This document shows, piece after piece, positions 21,819-31,344 of a DNA stretch of 64,000 nt. Both the position numbers and the translations under genes were made by a program. This DNA is from Acanthosepion esculentum. Taxonomy: Eukaryota > Mollusca > Cephalopoda > Sepiida > Sepiidae. Below the pieces are notes generated by a model, which did not search any database, was not told the origin of the DNA, and saw only the letters and a program-made list of their open reading frames with translations. Within the stretch, counting starts at the first letter, position 1. Each line of letters starts with the position of its first letter. The DNA is taken from the NCBI GenBank assembly GCA_964036315.1, contig OZ038517.1, positions 48,891,219-48,955,218 on the forward strand, given 5' to 3'.

Positions 21819-21884
21819 AAAATTTTTCCAATTTGTCATACTATTTTTCTAAATACTATTTGTTGATGTATAAAATTATACAAA

Positions 21885-21932
<48 letters not shown>

Positions 21933-22459
21933 AAAACAGGGACTTGATTCCACAGAACATAAACACTGATTTGAAAAAGCACAACAGCATTTTTCATTTT
22001 TTTCTTTTCCTAAAGGAATCTTTTTTGGCCAACACTTTTTCAAAGGTAACACAAATTTAAGGAAGCAAGAGATAACATTAGCAAAAATGATGATGGACGA
22101 GCAGGAGAACTTTGGAACATGATTAAAAATAAAATATTTAATAGTGAATAATTCACGATTAAAAAAAAGTAATAAACAGTTCCAACTGAGAGTAGAAGTG
22201 GAAAAATTCTCACTGAGGACACTCTGAAAAAAAAACAAAGAGAATGAATGAAATGTTCTTTCTGTTTTCACAGATCCAGTTGATGTAACTTAATCTATGT
22301 TGCTTCAAGAACAGGCAAATGAGGATCAGACCAGACTCTGTGCAAAACAGAGAAAAAAAACTATCTACATATTTGTTGGCACACTTGGGATTGTCAAGTA
22401 GATAACATATATCCTATTTTATATGCTTTGTTTGGATATTTTATTTCAGTCATCAAATC

Positions 22460-22462
<3 letters not shown>

Positions 22463-22521
<59 letters not shown>
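22463..22521. repeat. (TA)n tract abutting a PLE terminal repeat
   Basis: About 29 TA units ending exactly where the PLE terminal-repeat sequence TTTGTGTATTTAGGCAGC begins. The same junction recurs at 30532 and 56986. Confidence 0.95.
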
Positions 22522-22526
<5 letters not shown>

Positions 22527-22680
22527 GTATTTAGGCAGCAATCCTTCTTTCATGCACATTTCATTGAATATGACAGACAAGGTGCTTTTATTTAGTTTTT
22601 TACATAATTTCTCATGCAATCTAATAATATTTTTCTTTTAAGATGATAAATTATATAAAAACCTGCGGAATATTCTTTTT

Positions 22681-22722
22681 ATCCAAGCGCTTTCGGCTAT
22701 ACATTTAGCCATTTTCAAGGAT
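22681..22722 (-). ncRNA. Variant hammerhead (U3/A8), PLE family E
   Basis: Minus strand: stem I ATCC, TTGAAAA, extra T, stem II GGCTA/TAGCC, GAAA, GCGC, UU, stem I GGAT. Relative to CTGANGA, C3 is U and G8 is A. Stem III AGCGCU is self-complementary. Confidence 0.55.
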
Positions 22723-22970
22723 TAAATATTTTAACTGTTAAATAATATTAACTTTGAACATGGACACAATATTTTGACCGTGTTTTGAAAAATGAAAACA
22801 TTTTATAAAACATACAACCAACTATTGCTTATTTATAAAATTTATCTATTTCTTAAATAAGAAATAGTTGGTTGTATGAATGTTTTCTAAAATGTTTTCA
22901 TTTTTCAAAACACGGTCAAAATATTGTGTCCATGTTCAAAGTTAATATTATTTAACAGTTAAAATATTTA

Positions 22971-23013
22971 ATCCTTGAAAATGGCTAAATGTATAGATGA
23001 AAGCGCTCAGATA
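22971..23013 (+). ncRNA. Variant hammerhead (U3/A8), decayed copy
   Basis: Right-arm copy of the 22681 motif. TTGAAAA and GAAA are kept; stem II is weakened (GGCTA with TAGAT) and stem I has AGAT in place of GGAT. Confidence 0.5.
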
Positions 23014-23201
23014 AAAAGAACATTCGGACAGTTTTAATATGATTTATCATCCGAAAAGAAAAAATTAGTAGATCGCATGAGAACTTGTATAAAAAACTAA
23101 ATAAAAGCACCTTGCCTGTCGTATTCAATGAAATGTGCATATATATATAAATAAATAGATATAGATATTTTAAGTGATTCATCGAGTCTGAAACCTCTAC
23201 A

Positions 23202-23265
23202 GAATGCAGAAAGCACTGGACGGCCGTTTCATCCTATATTTGGGACTCATCAGCAGTGCGCATCC
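23202..23265 (-). ncRNA. Type I hammerhead ribozyme (left arm)
   Basis: Mirror copy on the minus strand. CTGATGA (23253-23247), GAAA (23230-23227), stem I GCACTG/CAGTGC and cleavage triplet GTC (23221-23219) are all intact. Stem II closes less well because GGGC has become GGAT. Confidence 0.8.
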
Positions 23266-23606
23266 ACTACCAAGAATTGAAACCCTGACAGGTTGTCAAG
23301 CAAACACCATACCAACTGTTCCAACGAGCCTCGATGACAAAGAGGTAGCAAATCAGACTCAATATACCGCCGCTCACTCACATATTCCGTGGTGGAACTC
23401 TACTGAGATTCACTTTAACCATAGGACTGTGTCCCCTGGAGCCACGACTACTGTCACCAAGCCGCTCACTCCAGAGCATTAGAAGCCGGTTCAAGCAATG
23501 ATATACTGAGTCGGATTTGCTACCTCTTCGTCACCGAGGCTCGTTGGAACAGTTGGTATGGTGTTTGCTTGATAACTTAACTGTCAGGGTTTCAATTCTC
23601 GGTAGT

Positions 23607-23670
23607 GGATGCGCACTGCTGATGAGTCCCAAATATAGGGCGAAACGGCCGTCCAGTGCTTTCTGCATTC
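23607..23670 (+). ncRNA. Type I hammerhead ribozyme (right arm)
   Basis: The best motif in the window. Outer stem I GATGC (23608-23612) with GCATT (23665-23669), inner stem I GCACTG (23613-23618) with CAGTGC (23654-23659), core CTGATGA (23619-23625), stem II GTCCC/GGGC with loop AAATATA, GAAA (23642-23645), self-complementary stem III ACGGCCGT, and GTC with predicted cleavage after 23653. Stem II closely resembles that of the Schistosoma satellite hammerhead (GTCCC, AAATA). All essential core positions are present. Confidence 0.87.
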
Positions 23671-23732
23671 TGTAAAGGTTTCAGACTCGATGAATCACTT
23701 AAAATATAATTATCAAATTCTCCTAATAATTT

Positions 23733-23794
<62 letters not shown>

Positions 23795-24078
23795 CTATGA
23801 CAAAGTGGAAAAAGTGATATTTAAGATGATACAACTGCACATCTGCACAAATGAAAAAGGACTATAATAAATTAAATTTTGTTTTTTTAATTATCTGTTT
23901 TGGATGCATAGTCGAGTTGATTTCATTTAATATTTTTTCTTTGTTTGATTCATTTTCACATTAAATGTTCCACATTGTGATAATAGAAGTTCTGCAAAAG
24001 AAAGGTGATATGCTATAAGAAGCTGAACGTAAACATATAGTGGATGATCTAGCAATTTATATACACCCCCCAGCACAC

Positions 24079-24107
<29 letters not shown>

Positions 24108-24109
<2 letters not shown>

Positions 24110-24200
24110 AAAGAACAGTAAGATATAAAATCAGGTGTTCTTATAGATATTTTTATTTTTACACAATAGTGCTCAATGTAAATTTACAGAGCATTAATAT
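24108..24200. repeat. Dispersed repeat shared with 29360-29465
   Basis: GAACAGTAAGATATAAAATC through GTGCTCAATG matches the complement of 29370-29465. Both sit beside (TA)n and beside inverted-repeat elements, so they are probably ends of one family. Confidence 0.6.
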
Positions 24201-24259
24201 TATAAATTAATTGATTTAAAATATGGTTTTAAACCATATTTTAAATCAATTAATTTATA
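24201..24259. repeat. Perfect 29-bp-arm palindrome
   Basis: 24201-24229 and 24231-24259 are exact reverse complements around a single T. A further end-like copy (CAATTAATTTATAATATA) occurs at 24578-24595. Confidence 0.95.
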
Positions 24260-24341
24260 ATATATATATATATATATATAATATAGAAAAAACAACTGAA
24301 AAGTTGCAAATTTTAAAAAATTGAATGTTTTTTTGTGAAAG

Positions 24342-24346
<5 letters not shown>

Positions 24347-24400
<54 letters not shown>
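24347..24400. repeat. (TA)n
   Basis: About 27 uninterrupted TA units; read-through creates the spurious minus frame at 24200-24568. Confidence 0.95.
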
Positions 24401-24410
<10 letters not shown>

Positions 24411-24603
24411 GATAAAAATATAGTTTTATGGTATACTATATTTATGGGCAAATGTACTTGATGAGGAAATGGAACTAATGTCTTTAATTTAATAACAAAA
24501 TTAAATTCAAAGGCTTTAGCTTCCATTTTTGAAACATGGTTATCACAGTGTGTAGTGAAAAAAAACATTTTAAAGCAATTAATTTATAATATATATATAT
24601 ATA

Positions 24604-24679
24604 TTAGGTTGGTGCAAAAATAATGTCGTTTTTTGACGTTCAACTTCATGTGAGAAAACAACATTATTTTTGCACCAAC

Positions 24680-24683
<4 letters not shown>
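24604..24683. mobile_element. 80-bp mariner MITE resembling human MADE1
   Basis: Starts TTAGGTTGGTGCAAAAATAA and ends with the complement, TTTTTGCACCAACCTAA. The first 22 bases of each end match exactly. The first 16 bases are the same as those of the human Hsmar1-derived MADE1 element, as I recall it, and the length (80 bp) is also the same. The interior differs (GTTCAACTTCATGTGAG). TA flanks both sides and continues into (TA)n. Confidence 0.9.
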
Positions 24684-24737
<54 letters not shown>

Positions 24738-25009
24738 TTGTTTTGAAATATTACTTGACTTTTATAGCACTTTTATTATACAATAAGCCTTGTTTTATTA
24801 GCACCAGCACTCAATGTGATATATATGTTTTTGGTTTTTGATTTACGACATATCAATCTCAATGGGTCATTTAATGCCAACAATAATTTTATAAAAGGTT
24901 CATGTGAATAGAATATGTGTTCATTGCTGGTATTTAAAAAAAAAAATGTATTGCTGGTAATTTTACTTTAAAAATGTATTTTTTATATTCCCATTGTGTT
25001 TTAACACCA

Positions 25010-25150
25010 GTTTGAGGGTTATCTATTTGTTCAGTGCTGGGAGCCTAACAGGTGCTACCACCCTGGGTCAGATTGGACCTTGGAACAACAGCAATTAAGA
25101 GGTGGTTCTGCACTTATCAAAAACCTCCTTATCAGACGACTTGCTGCCAG
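25010..25150 (-). repeat. Dispersed repeat, inverse of 7440-7570
   Basis: CCTAACAGGTGCTACCACCC and GGACCTTGGAACAACAGCAA correspond to the complement of the segment at 7500-7560. Family unknown. Confidence 0.5.
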
Positions 25151-25196
25151 ATGTACTTTATCGTCTTACCCAGGATGCCTATGTGATTTTTATACA

Positions 25197-25199
<3 letters not shown>

Positions 25200-25240
<41 letters not shown>

Positions 25241-25328
25241 CTAGTTACTAAAGTCAAATTACTATTTTTTTTTTTTCACTTTGCTAAGCAGATGCTTCCT
25301 CTGTAGCTAAATGGTATAGCATGTCATG

Positions 25329-25367
<39 letters not shown>

Positions 25368-25483
25368 CTTACCTATCATTTCACTTGAACATTTTATTAA
25401 GGTGTTTAACCAGTATCTATTTGCTATGAAAATAATATATATATTCTGTCTGATTTCCTTTGTTTGAATATTTCATATCATTT

Positions 25484-25554
<71 letters not shown>

Positions 25555-26165
25555 GTGTGTATTCATGTATATATGCAGGTACACATACACATACATCCCT
25601 TGATCATCATGATAAAAGCCCAGCCTCGTTTATAATGAGAAAAGATGATAGTCTGTGTTTCTTCCCAGACACCTCCACAGAAATTCTTTCCAGACTTTAT
25701 ACTCTGGGGATGTCAGTCTGAATACATTTTTCACTTTCAAGGTGCCACCTTCCAGTTACGAACCTGCTACTCTGGTAGGCTGGGGTGTCGAGTTGCCATG
25801 TTGGCCTTTTGTGTGAGTGATTTGCAAAGGAAATTAGGTAATGGAATCTTGCTTTGTTTCAGACTTTTTTTTCCAGCGGGAAGGGGAGGTGGCCGTCATT
25901 TCCGCAGGAAATACATTGGAATATTCTTGCAAGAATACGGCTAACCAAAGTCGAAACATTATCGGCAGGTCTGAAAGACTTGAATAGCATAAAACATTTT
26001 TTATTTTATTTTGTTATTTTTTTCTTTTAGTAGTTGGACAATTAGTTTTTACTATCTCTCTATCTCTCTTGATCTTTATAAATAATATGTTCTCTAAATA
26101 ACTTTATTTCTGGATAAAATATATGCATATTATATTATATATACTTATATGTATCATCAAATAAA
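25200..26165. other. (TA)n tracts and unclassified repeat
   Basis: Three (TA)n tracts (25200-25233, 25331-25362, 25488-25551). Between the first two, CTCTGTAGCTAAATGGTATAGC may be the start of a tRNA-derived sequence cut off by (TA)n. The frame at 25645-25944 has no recognisable domain; the segment 25930-25985 contains a palindromic GTCGAAAC phrase of the type seen near hammerheads but lacks the CTGA half. Confidence 0.4.
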
Positions 26166-26169
26166 AAGA

Positions 26170-26960
26170 CGAGTAATCAAGACGACAGTAGATAACGATT
26201 GACATTGCATTTAAATTTTTGAAGATCAAGGTTGGGTGGAAAGCATGGACCTGGAAGAGAGTTCCACAAGTAAGAAGTGTGAGAAAAATAAACTGTTAAC
26301 ATAGAACTTACGGTTACATCTTGCCATTTTGACTGTGAATTAATGAGACCTTGCCGCCATTCTGGTACTGCACTCAAATTTATAAAGTCTCAGAACCACA
26401 GCAAAGAGTTCATCTGAAAAATTGTCATGAAAGTATTTATATAAAAGGCACAGGAATGCTACACTAGGGTGGTGGTGAATTGATTGAAGCTGAGATACCA
26501 GGTGAGGATCACTAATATTGCTGATTCTTTTTTGGATTTTATCAAGAATCTTTAAATATACAGCAGGAACCCTGGACCATACATGGCAGCAATATTTAAA
26601 GCAAGGACGAATGGTAGACTTATGAATATGCAAGGTAGATTCTGGAGAGAAATATTGTCCAGCATGACACAATAAACTAACTTTCTTAGCAGTAGACACA
26701 GCAATGGATTCAATGTAGACTTTCCACTTCATACCAGCTGAGAATGTTAACCTGAGAAAGTGCAACAAATCAAGCATGCTGACAGAAGGCAAGAACAGGT
26801 CTTTCTGGTGAATAACAGAGAGAAATTTTGTTTTGGTGGCGTTAAAATTAACAAGCCATTCCTTGCCCCAGTTAACAACAGACTGTAGGATATTTTTTTT
26901 TAGATCACCTGCCACTTTCATCTTATCGAAATGATTTTCACATATACGAGTGAACATAAG
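26170..26960 (-). pseudogene. LINE family A, longest RT C-terminal relic
   Basis: The minus frame at 26340-26957 is open for 205 codons. Landmarks: FDKMKVAGDLKKNILQSVVN with WGKEWLVNFNATKTKFLSV, the post-catalytic palm segment of a non-LTR RT; SAGMKWKVYIESIAVSTAKK; LHIHKSTIRPCFKYCCHVWS; and ILDKIQKRISNI. The sequence continues in another frame (SHTSYLWNSLPGPCFPPNLD, FKCNVNRYLLSS at 26177-26377). The catalytic YxDD motif is upstream of the truncation and absent. ORF2 of CR1/jockey-like LINEs is normally about 900 residues, so roughly the last quarter remains. Confidence 0.8.
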
Positions 26961-27267
26961 GTGTCATAAAGTTAATTTATGACACCTTCAGGACAAAAAC
27001 GCCAAATCCTGTGTTCAAAGAGATGGGTGTTGCCATCTAACTGACATTTGTCAGTTATTTCCAGAGTTTTATGAATTATTTAAGACCATTCGTTTTTTGT
27101 TCAGAATACGAATTTTGAGACAATTCAATCAATGGCTAAGCATGGAAATGAGAACACTCTTACAGAATATGTAAGCTGGCCCAAAATGGCAAACTACTGG
27201 TCTGATCTGTTTTTTTTAAAGAGGTGGATTCATCGTCAGAATTTGATAAACCAACAGAAAATTATGT

Positions 27268-28130
27268 TGATATAAAGTAGGGGATCAATTCTATATAATA
27301 ATTAATATATAAAATGACATCTCTCTTTGTGGCCATGATAGTTTTTATACATTTATATTCCAGAGAATGTAAATAAATCTGAAATGCATGCCTGTGTTAC
27401 TAATCAGTATTTCATTGATTGGTTCGTTTTCCACAGCTTATCAACAACCAAGAAATTATACGTGGGTATAAAGTGGGGGATCAATTCTACATTACACACA
27501 ATATATAAACTGATCCCTCACTTTGTGGCACTGTAGTTTCTATACATTTATATTCCAGAGAATGTAAATAAATCTGAAATGCATGCCTATGTTGCTAATC
27601 AGTATTTCATTGATTGATTGATTCGTTTTCCACAGTTTATTAACAACCAAGAAATTATAATTGGGTATAAAGTGGGGGATCAATTCTACATTACACACAA
27701 TATATAAACTGATCCCTCACTTTGTGTCACTGTAGTTTCTATACGTTTATATTCCAGAGAATGTAAATAAATCTAAAATACATGCTAATCAGTGTTTTAT
27801 TCATTTTCTACGGCTTATCAACCCATTGCATGTTATCTAAAGACACGAAATATTTTTAGCTTGTAAGAATTATTTTTTGAGATAATAATCCTGACATAAA
27901 GTGGGGGATCAGTTCTATTTTACTATCATTATATAAGAGGGTCCCTCACTTTGTGACCACGATAGCTTCTATACATATATATTCCAGAGAAGGTAAATAA
28001 ATCCAATAGACATGCGTTTGATTGATTGATTTGTTTTCTGTGGCTCATTAATCCTTTGCAGGTTATTTAAAGCCAGAAAATATTTTTAGATTGTAAGAAT
28101 TTTTTTTTTTTTTTTAATAATGAATTTAAT
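27268..28130. repeat. Four tandem units of about 196-230 bp
   Basis: ATAAAGTGGGGGATCA-type starts at 27272, 27468, 27667 and 27896. Each unit holds an internal inverted pair (AAAGTGGGGGATCA and TGATCCCTCACTTT) and the shared phrase TATATTCCAGAGAATGTAAA. The inverted pair suggests that the unit contains a small MITE and was amplified with its flank. Confidence 0.85.
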
Positions 28131-28147
28131 TTAAAGATAATAATGAT

Positions 28148-28440
28148 TTACTGGTACAGGTCAGAAGGAATTCTGCTGAAAGATTTCTGGAGAGAGTTGC
28201 GCATAAAAATTATTCTTGTCACAATATGTTCATTATTATACCTTGTCTCTGTCTTTCTACCTTCTACCTGAAATGTTGGTATCAGAGCTTCTGACATGAA
28301 TGCCAAGCAGTACAGCATACCATTTCCAAATTTCTGGTGGGAGTGAATTGTATCATGGTGGTTTTTTTTTCTCACAGACGGTGCCCAACTGACCCTACTA
28401 TACTGTGCAGCCAACAAAATCAAAAACAAAGAAAGCACAT
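28148..28440 (-). pseudogene. DD37D mariner N-terminal relic, copy 4
   Basis: The minus strand reads ILLAAQYSRVSWAPSVRKKN and IHSHQKFGNGMLYCLAFMSE, the same N-terminal region as in the copies at 16620-16862 and 18486-18746. The rest of the element is missing. Confidence 0.65.
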
Positions 28441-28679
28441 GTAAAATGGTGACAATTTACCCATCGCACAAAGGGTTGAATAAGCTGTAAAAACAAATCA
28501 GTCAGTCTATCAAGAAATCTATAATTTGCTTCCATCTGTCGTCTCCTAGAAATGGGCCAGAAAAAAAAATCTGATAACAAAAAAAAATATAGTTGGGAAA
28601 CTCTTGCACAGTTTTATTCTAACTGTTTAAACTGAAGTAGCACTATCCCTGTTACCATTAGTTTTCTGCATGTTGCCTA

Positions 28680-28765
28680 GTTTCTGTTCAATCACCAAAG
28701 TTAAGCCGCATTGAGCCTGGTCAGTACATAGATGGAGGACCATCTGGGAAGTTAGTAACCAAAGT
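28680..28765 (+). pseudogene. 5S rRNA-derived sequence, copy 1
   Basis: AATCACCAAAGTTAAGCC, then GCCTGGTCAGTACATAGATG and GGACCATCTGGGAA follow the order of the 5S internal promoter region (box A AAGTTAAGC, box C TAGATGG.GACC.CTGGGA). The 5' part is too diverged to align with certainty. It could be a 5S pseudogene or the head of a 5S-derived SINE (SINE3 type). Confidence 0.65.
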
Positions 28766-28872
28766 AGGATTTGACTTCAAATAATCCAGAAAAGATAGAT
28801 AAGCTGTCAAAAAATAAAATGCTATTTGCATCTCTTGTCTGTACTTAAATTTAAAAAAAAAATTTCATCATA

Positions 28873-29306
28873 TATTTTTGAATTGGACATAGTCCGACAA
28901 TTTATTTTAAAGACATTTATGATATGTTTAACTAAAAAAATATTTAAAAAATATATGACGTCATTTGTTTACATTTGATATGCTAGAGCAGATACGAATA
29001 GAAGAGATTCATGGAAGATTTAAGTTTAAAGATAGTAAAATTGACCTTGCTAACCAGACGCTTCTCTGTGGCCGAAAGGTTAAGGCACTTCACGCGAAAT
29101 GACAGTTTCGTATAGGATACAGGTTCGATTCTTGTCGGAGAACGAAAATTTTCTATGAAAATTTCTCGGACATTCAGGCCGGTAAATGTTATTTAATACT
29201 GTTTATTATAAAACAGAGCATTTGCTTCAATACTCGTATCTATAAAAAGAACGTTAAACATATCATAAATGTCTTTAAAATAAATTGTCAGACTTTGTCT
29301 AATTCA

Positions 29307-29313
<7 letters not shown>
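28873..29313. mobile_element. Inverted-repeat element enclosing a tRNA-like sequence
   Basis: Left end 28876-28930 (TTTTTGAATTGGACATAGTC through GACATTTATGATATGTTTA) is the reverse complement of 29257-29312 with a few mismatches. The interior holds a complete tRNA-Ser-like sequence. A third copy of the end lies beyond (TA)n at 29344-29375. No transposase is encoded. Confidence 0.78.
29058..29144 (+). tRNA. tRNA-Ser(CGA)-like pseudogene
   Basis: 87 bases with box A TGGCCGAAAGGTTAAGGC, a 7-base anticodon loop CGCGAAA (anticodon CGA), a long variable region, and box B AGGTTCGATTC. The acceptor ends TTCTCTG and CGGAGAA pair with a G-U and a bulge; the anticodon stem keeps only about three pairs. 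The length and variable arm point to a tRNA-Ser ancestor. Damage to the stems suggests a pseudogene or SINE head. Confidence 0.6.

Positions 29314-29345
<32 letters not shown>
29309..29345. repeat. (TA)n between two copies of one repeat end
   Basis: (TA)n flanked by inverted copies of TTTGAATTAGACAAAGTC, so the microsatellite lies at the axis of a palindrome. Confidence 0.95.
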
Positions 29346-29348
<3 letters not shown>

Positions 29349-29467
29349 AATTAGACAAAGTCCGACAATTTATTATATATTCTGTAAATTAACATTGAGC
29401 ACTGTTTTATAAAAATAAAAATATCAATAAGAACACTGGATTATATATCTTACTGTTCTTTCATTTT

Positions 29468-29985
<518 letters not shown>

Positions 29986-30500
29986 TGGTAAAAGAAAATA
30001 TTGCCTTTTGAACAGTTGTTTTTCCTTAAAACATAAAGGCACTAATATTGCGTCATTACATTACATTAGCCAGTTTTCTATCGCAAATGGAATGGCAGTT
30101 AATTTACCAAATGTGGATGCTTACAAAACCCCAGGCGATTTCTTGTCCATTCTCTTTGTTCACAACTGGCTTGTGATTCCAAACGTTTTCCATTGTTTCC
30201 ACCCAGCAAGTGAAGAGATTAATTTCAAATGATTATATCAGTTCAAATTGTCTTTATTTACAAAGAAATTGTCTTGGCAAAAAAAGAAATGAAATTGGTG
30301 ATAAATTTGAAAACTACTATGATTGATATAAGCTGTTAGATTGCAGTAAATAAATGAATACTGATAACTTTTACCTACATATATCTCCACACCTTTTAAA
30401 GCCTTTCTATATGTAGATAGAGATATCAGTTGTGAAATCATAGAAATCAACATAGCATCGTAACTTTCAGTTTCAAATGATATTCTGACCATGTGTCTAA

Positions 30501-30506
<6 letters not shown>
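29986..30506. other. Unclassified sequence between (TA)n arrays
   Basis: A 74-codon plus frame at 30008-30232 (SIANGMAVNLPNVDAYKTPG) is the only open frame with balanced composition here, but it shows no motif or splice signal I trust. No other feature seen. Confidence 0.3.
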
Positions 30507-30536
<30 letters not shown>

Positions 30537-30792
30537 GTATTTAGGCAGCAATCCTTCTTTCATGCACATTTCATTAAAAACGACTGACAAGGTGCTTTTA
30601 TTTAGTTTTTTATATAATTTCTCATGTGATCTAATAATGTTTTTCTTTTCAGATGATAAATTATATAAAAACTGTCCGAATGTTCTTTTTATCCAAGCGC
30701 TTTCGGCTATACATTTAGCCATTTTCAAGGATTATATTTCAACTGTTAGAATTAGAAATAGTTTGTTATATGTATGTTTTATAAAATGTTTC

Positions 30793-30800
<8 letters not shown>
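30507..30800 (-). mobile_element. PLE family E terminal repeat, solo arm
   Basis: (TA)n, then TTTGTGTATTTAGGCAGCAA through the hammerhead-like motif to ATGTTTTATAAAATGTTTCA, matching the left arms at 22522 and 56987. It ends in another (TA)n at 30800-30856, so only one arm survives. Confidence 0.78.
30691..30732 (-). ncRNA. Variant hammerhead (U3/A8), PLE family E
   Basis: Minus strand: ATCC, TTGAAAA, T, GGCTA/TAGCC stem II, GAAA, AGCGCU palindrome, UU, GGAT. Stem I and stem II fully paired. Confidence 0.55.
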
Positions 30801-30858
<58 letters not shown>

Positions 30859-30954
30859 CCACAGACAGACTGTTTCGCTGTATTACAGCTCTTAAATCAT
30901 AACCTATATATATATTTTAAAAAAAGATAAACAGGAAATGTTTTTGGTTTGAAT

Positions 30955-31318
30955 TATGGATTTTTTTATTTTAAAATATATATTATACTCTATTTTCCAT
31001 AATTCTGCGACTCGTGTTTCTGGTTCTGCAACTTTCTTCAAGCAAAGAGTAGATTTTTCCACATATTACAAAAATGTATTTTTTTTTTTGTGTGTGGTTT
31101 TGACTGGTCCAAGAAAGATATTTGAATACCACTACCAATCCAAGACACTACCAGTTCAAGAAAGACAATTGAATCACTACCACGCCAAAAATTCATTTTT
31201 ATAACATGTGGAAAGATCTACTCGTTGCTTGAAGAAGGTAGCAAAGCCAGAAACCCGTGTAGCAGAATTATGGAAAATTGAGTATAATATATATTTTAAA
31301 ATAAAAAAATCCACATTT
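30955..31318. mobile_element. Inverted-repeat element with degenerate hammerhead-like core
   Basis: Arms 30955-31075 and 31195-31318 are reverse complements (AATTATGGA and TCCATAATT outer phrases, CAAGCAAAGAGTAGAT inner). In each arm one strand reads TTGAAGA, a GGT..ACC-like hairpin flanked by A on both sides, then GAAAC and, in the left arm, GAGTC. TGC before and GCA after the core can pair as stem I. Confidence 0.65.
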
Positions 31319-31344
31319 TTTTTTTTTTTTTTTTTTTTTTTTAA

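Larger units (their letters stand above)
22522..23148. mobile_element. Inverted PLE terminal repeats with the ORF end
   Basis: The left arm (22522-22820) and right arm (22860-23148) are reverse complements. Between motif and centre, each arm holds NNINFEHGHNILTVF-stop, the C-terminal end of a PLE ORF (compare 57330-57389), on the plus strand near 22740-22789. A hammerhead-like motif occurs on the outward-facing strand of each arm. The structure is a PLE copy reduced to its ends, folded as a near-perfect 300-bp-arm palindrome. Confidence 0.8.
23165..23708. mobile_element. Inverted-repeat element with two canonical hammerheads
   Basis: Arms of about 180 bp (23165-23345 and 23510-23708) are reverse complements; the spacer is about 160 bp. 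The outer ends read TTTTAAGTGATTCATCGAGT and its complement. The frame at 23204-23482 runs through the left arm and spacer and is not a recognisable protein. Long (TA)n lies beyond the right end (23738-23790). Confidence 0.88.

Noticed and set aside
25300..25332. tRNA gene at CTCTGTAGCTAAATGGTATAGC
   Set aside because: Only a box A-like start is present; it runs into (TA)n with no box B.
25930..25985. Possible hammerhead near AAGTCGAAACATTATCGG
   Set aside because: GAAAC and a short hairpin are present but no CTGANGA or TTGANAA strand precedes it.
30008..30232. 74-codon frame as a host gene
   Set aside because: No splice sites, domain or codon pattern distinguishes it from chance between two (TA)n arrays.
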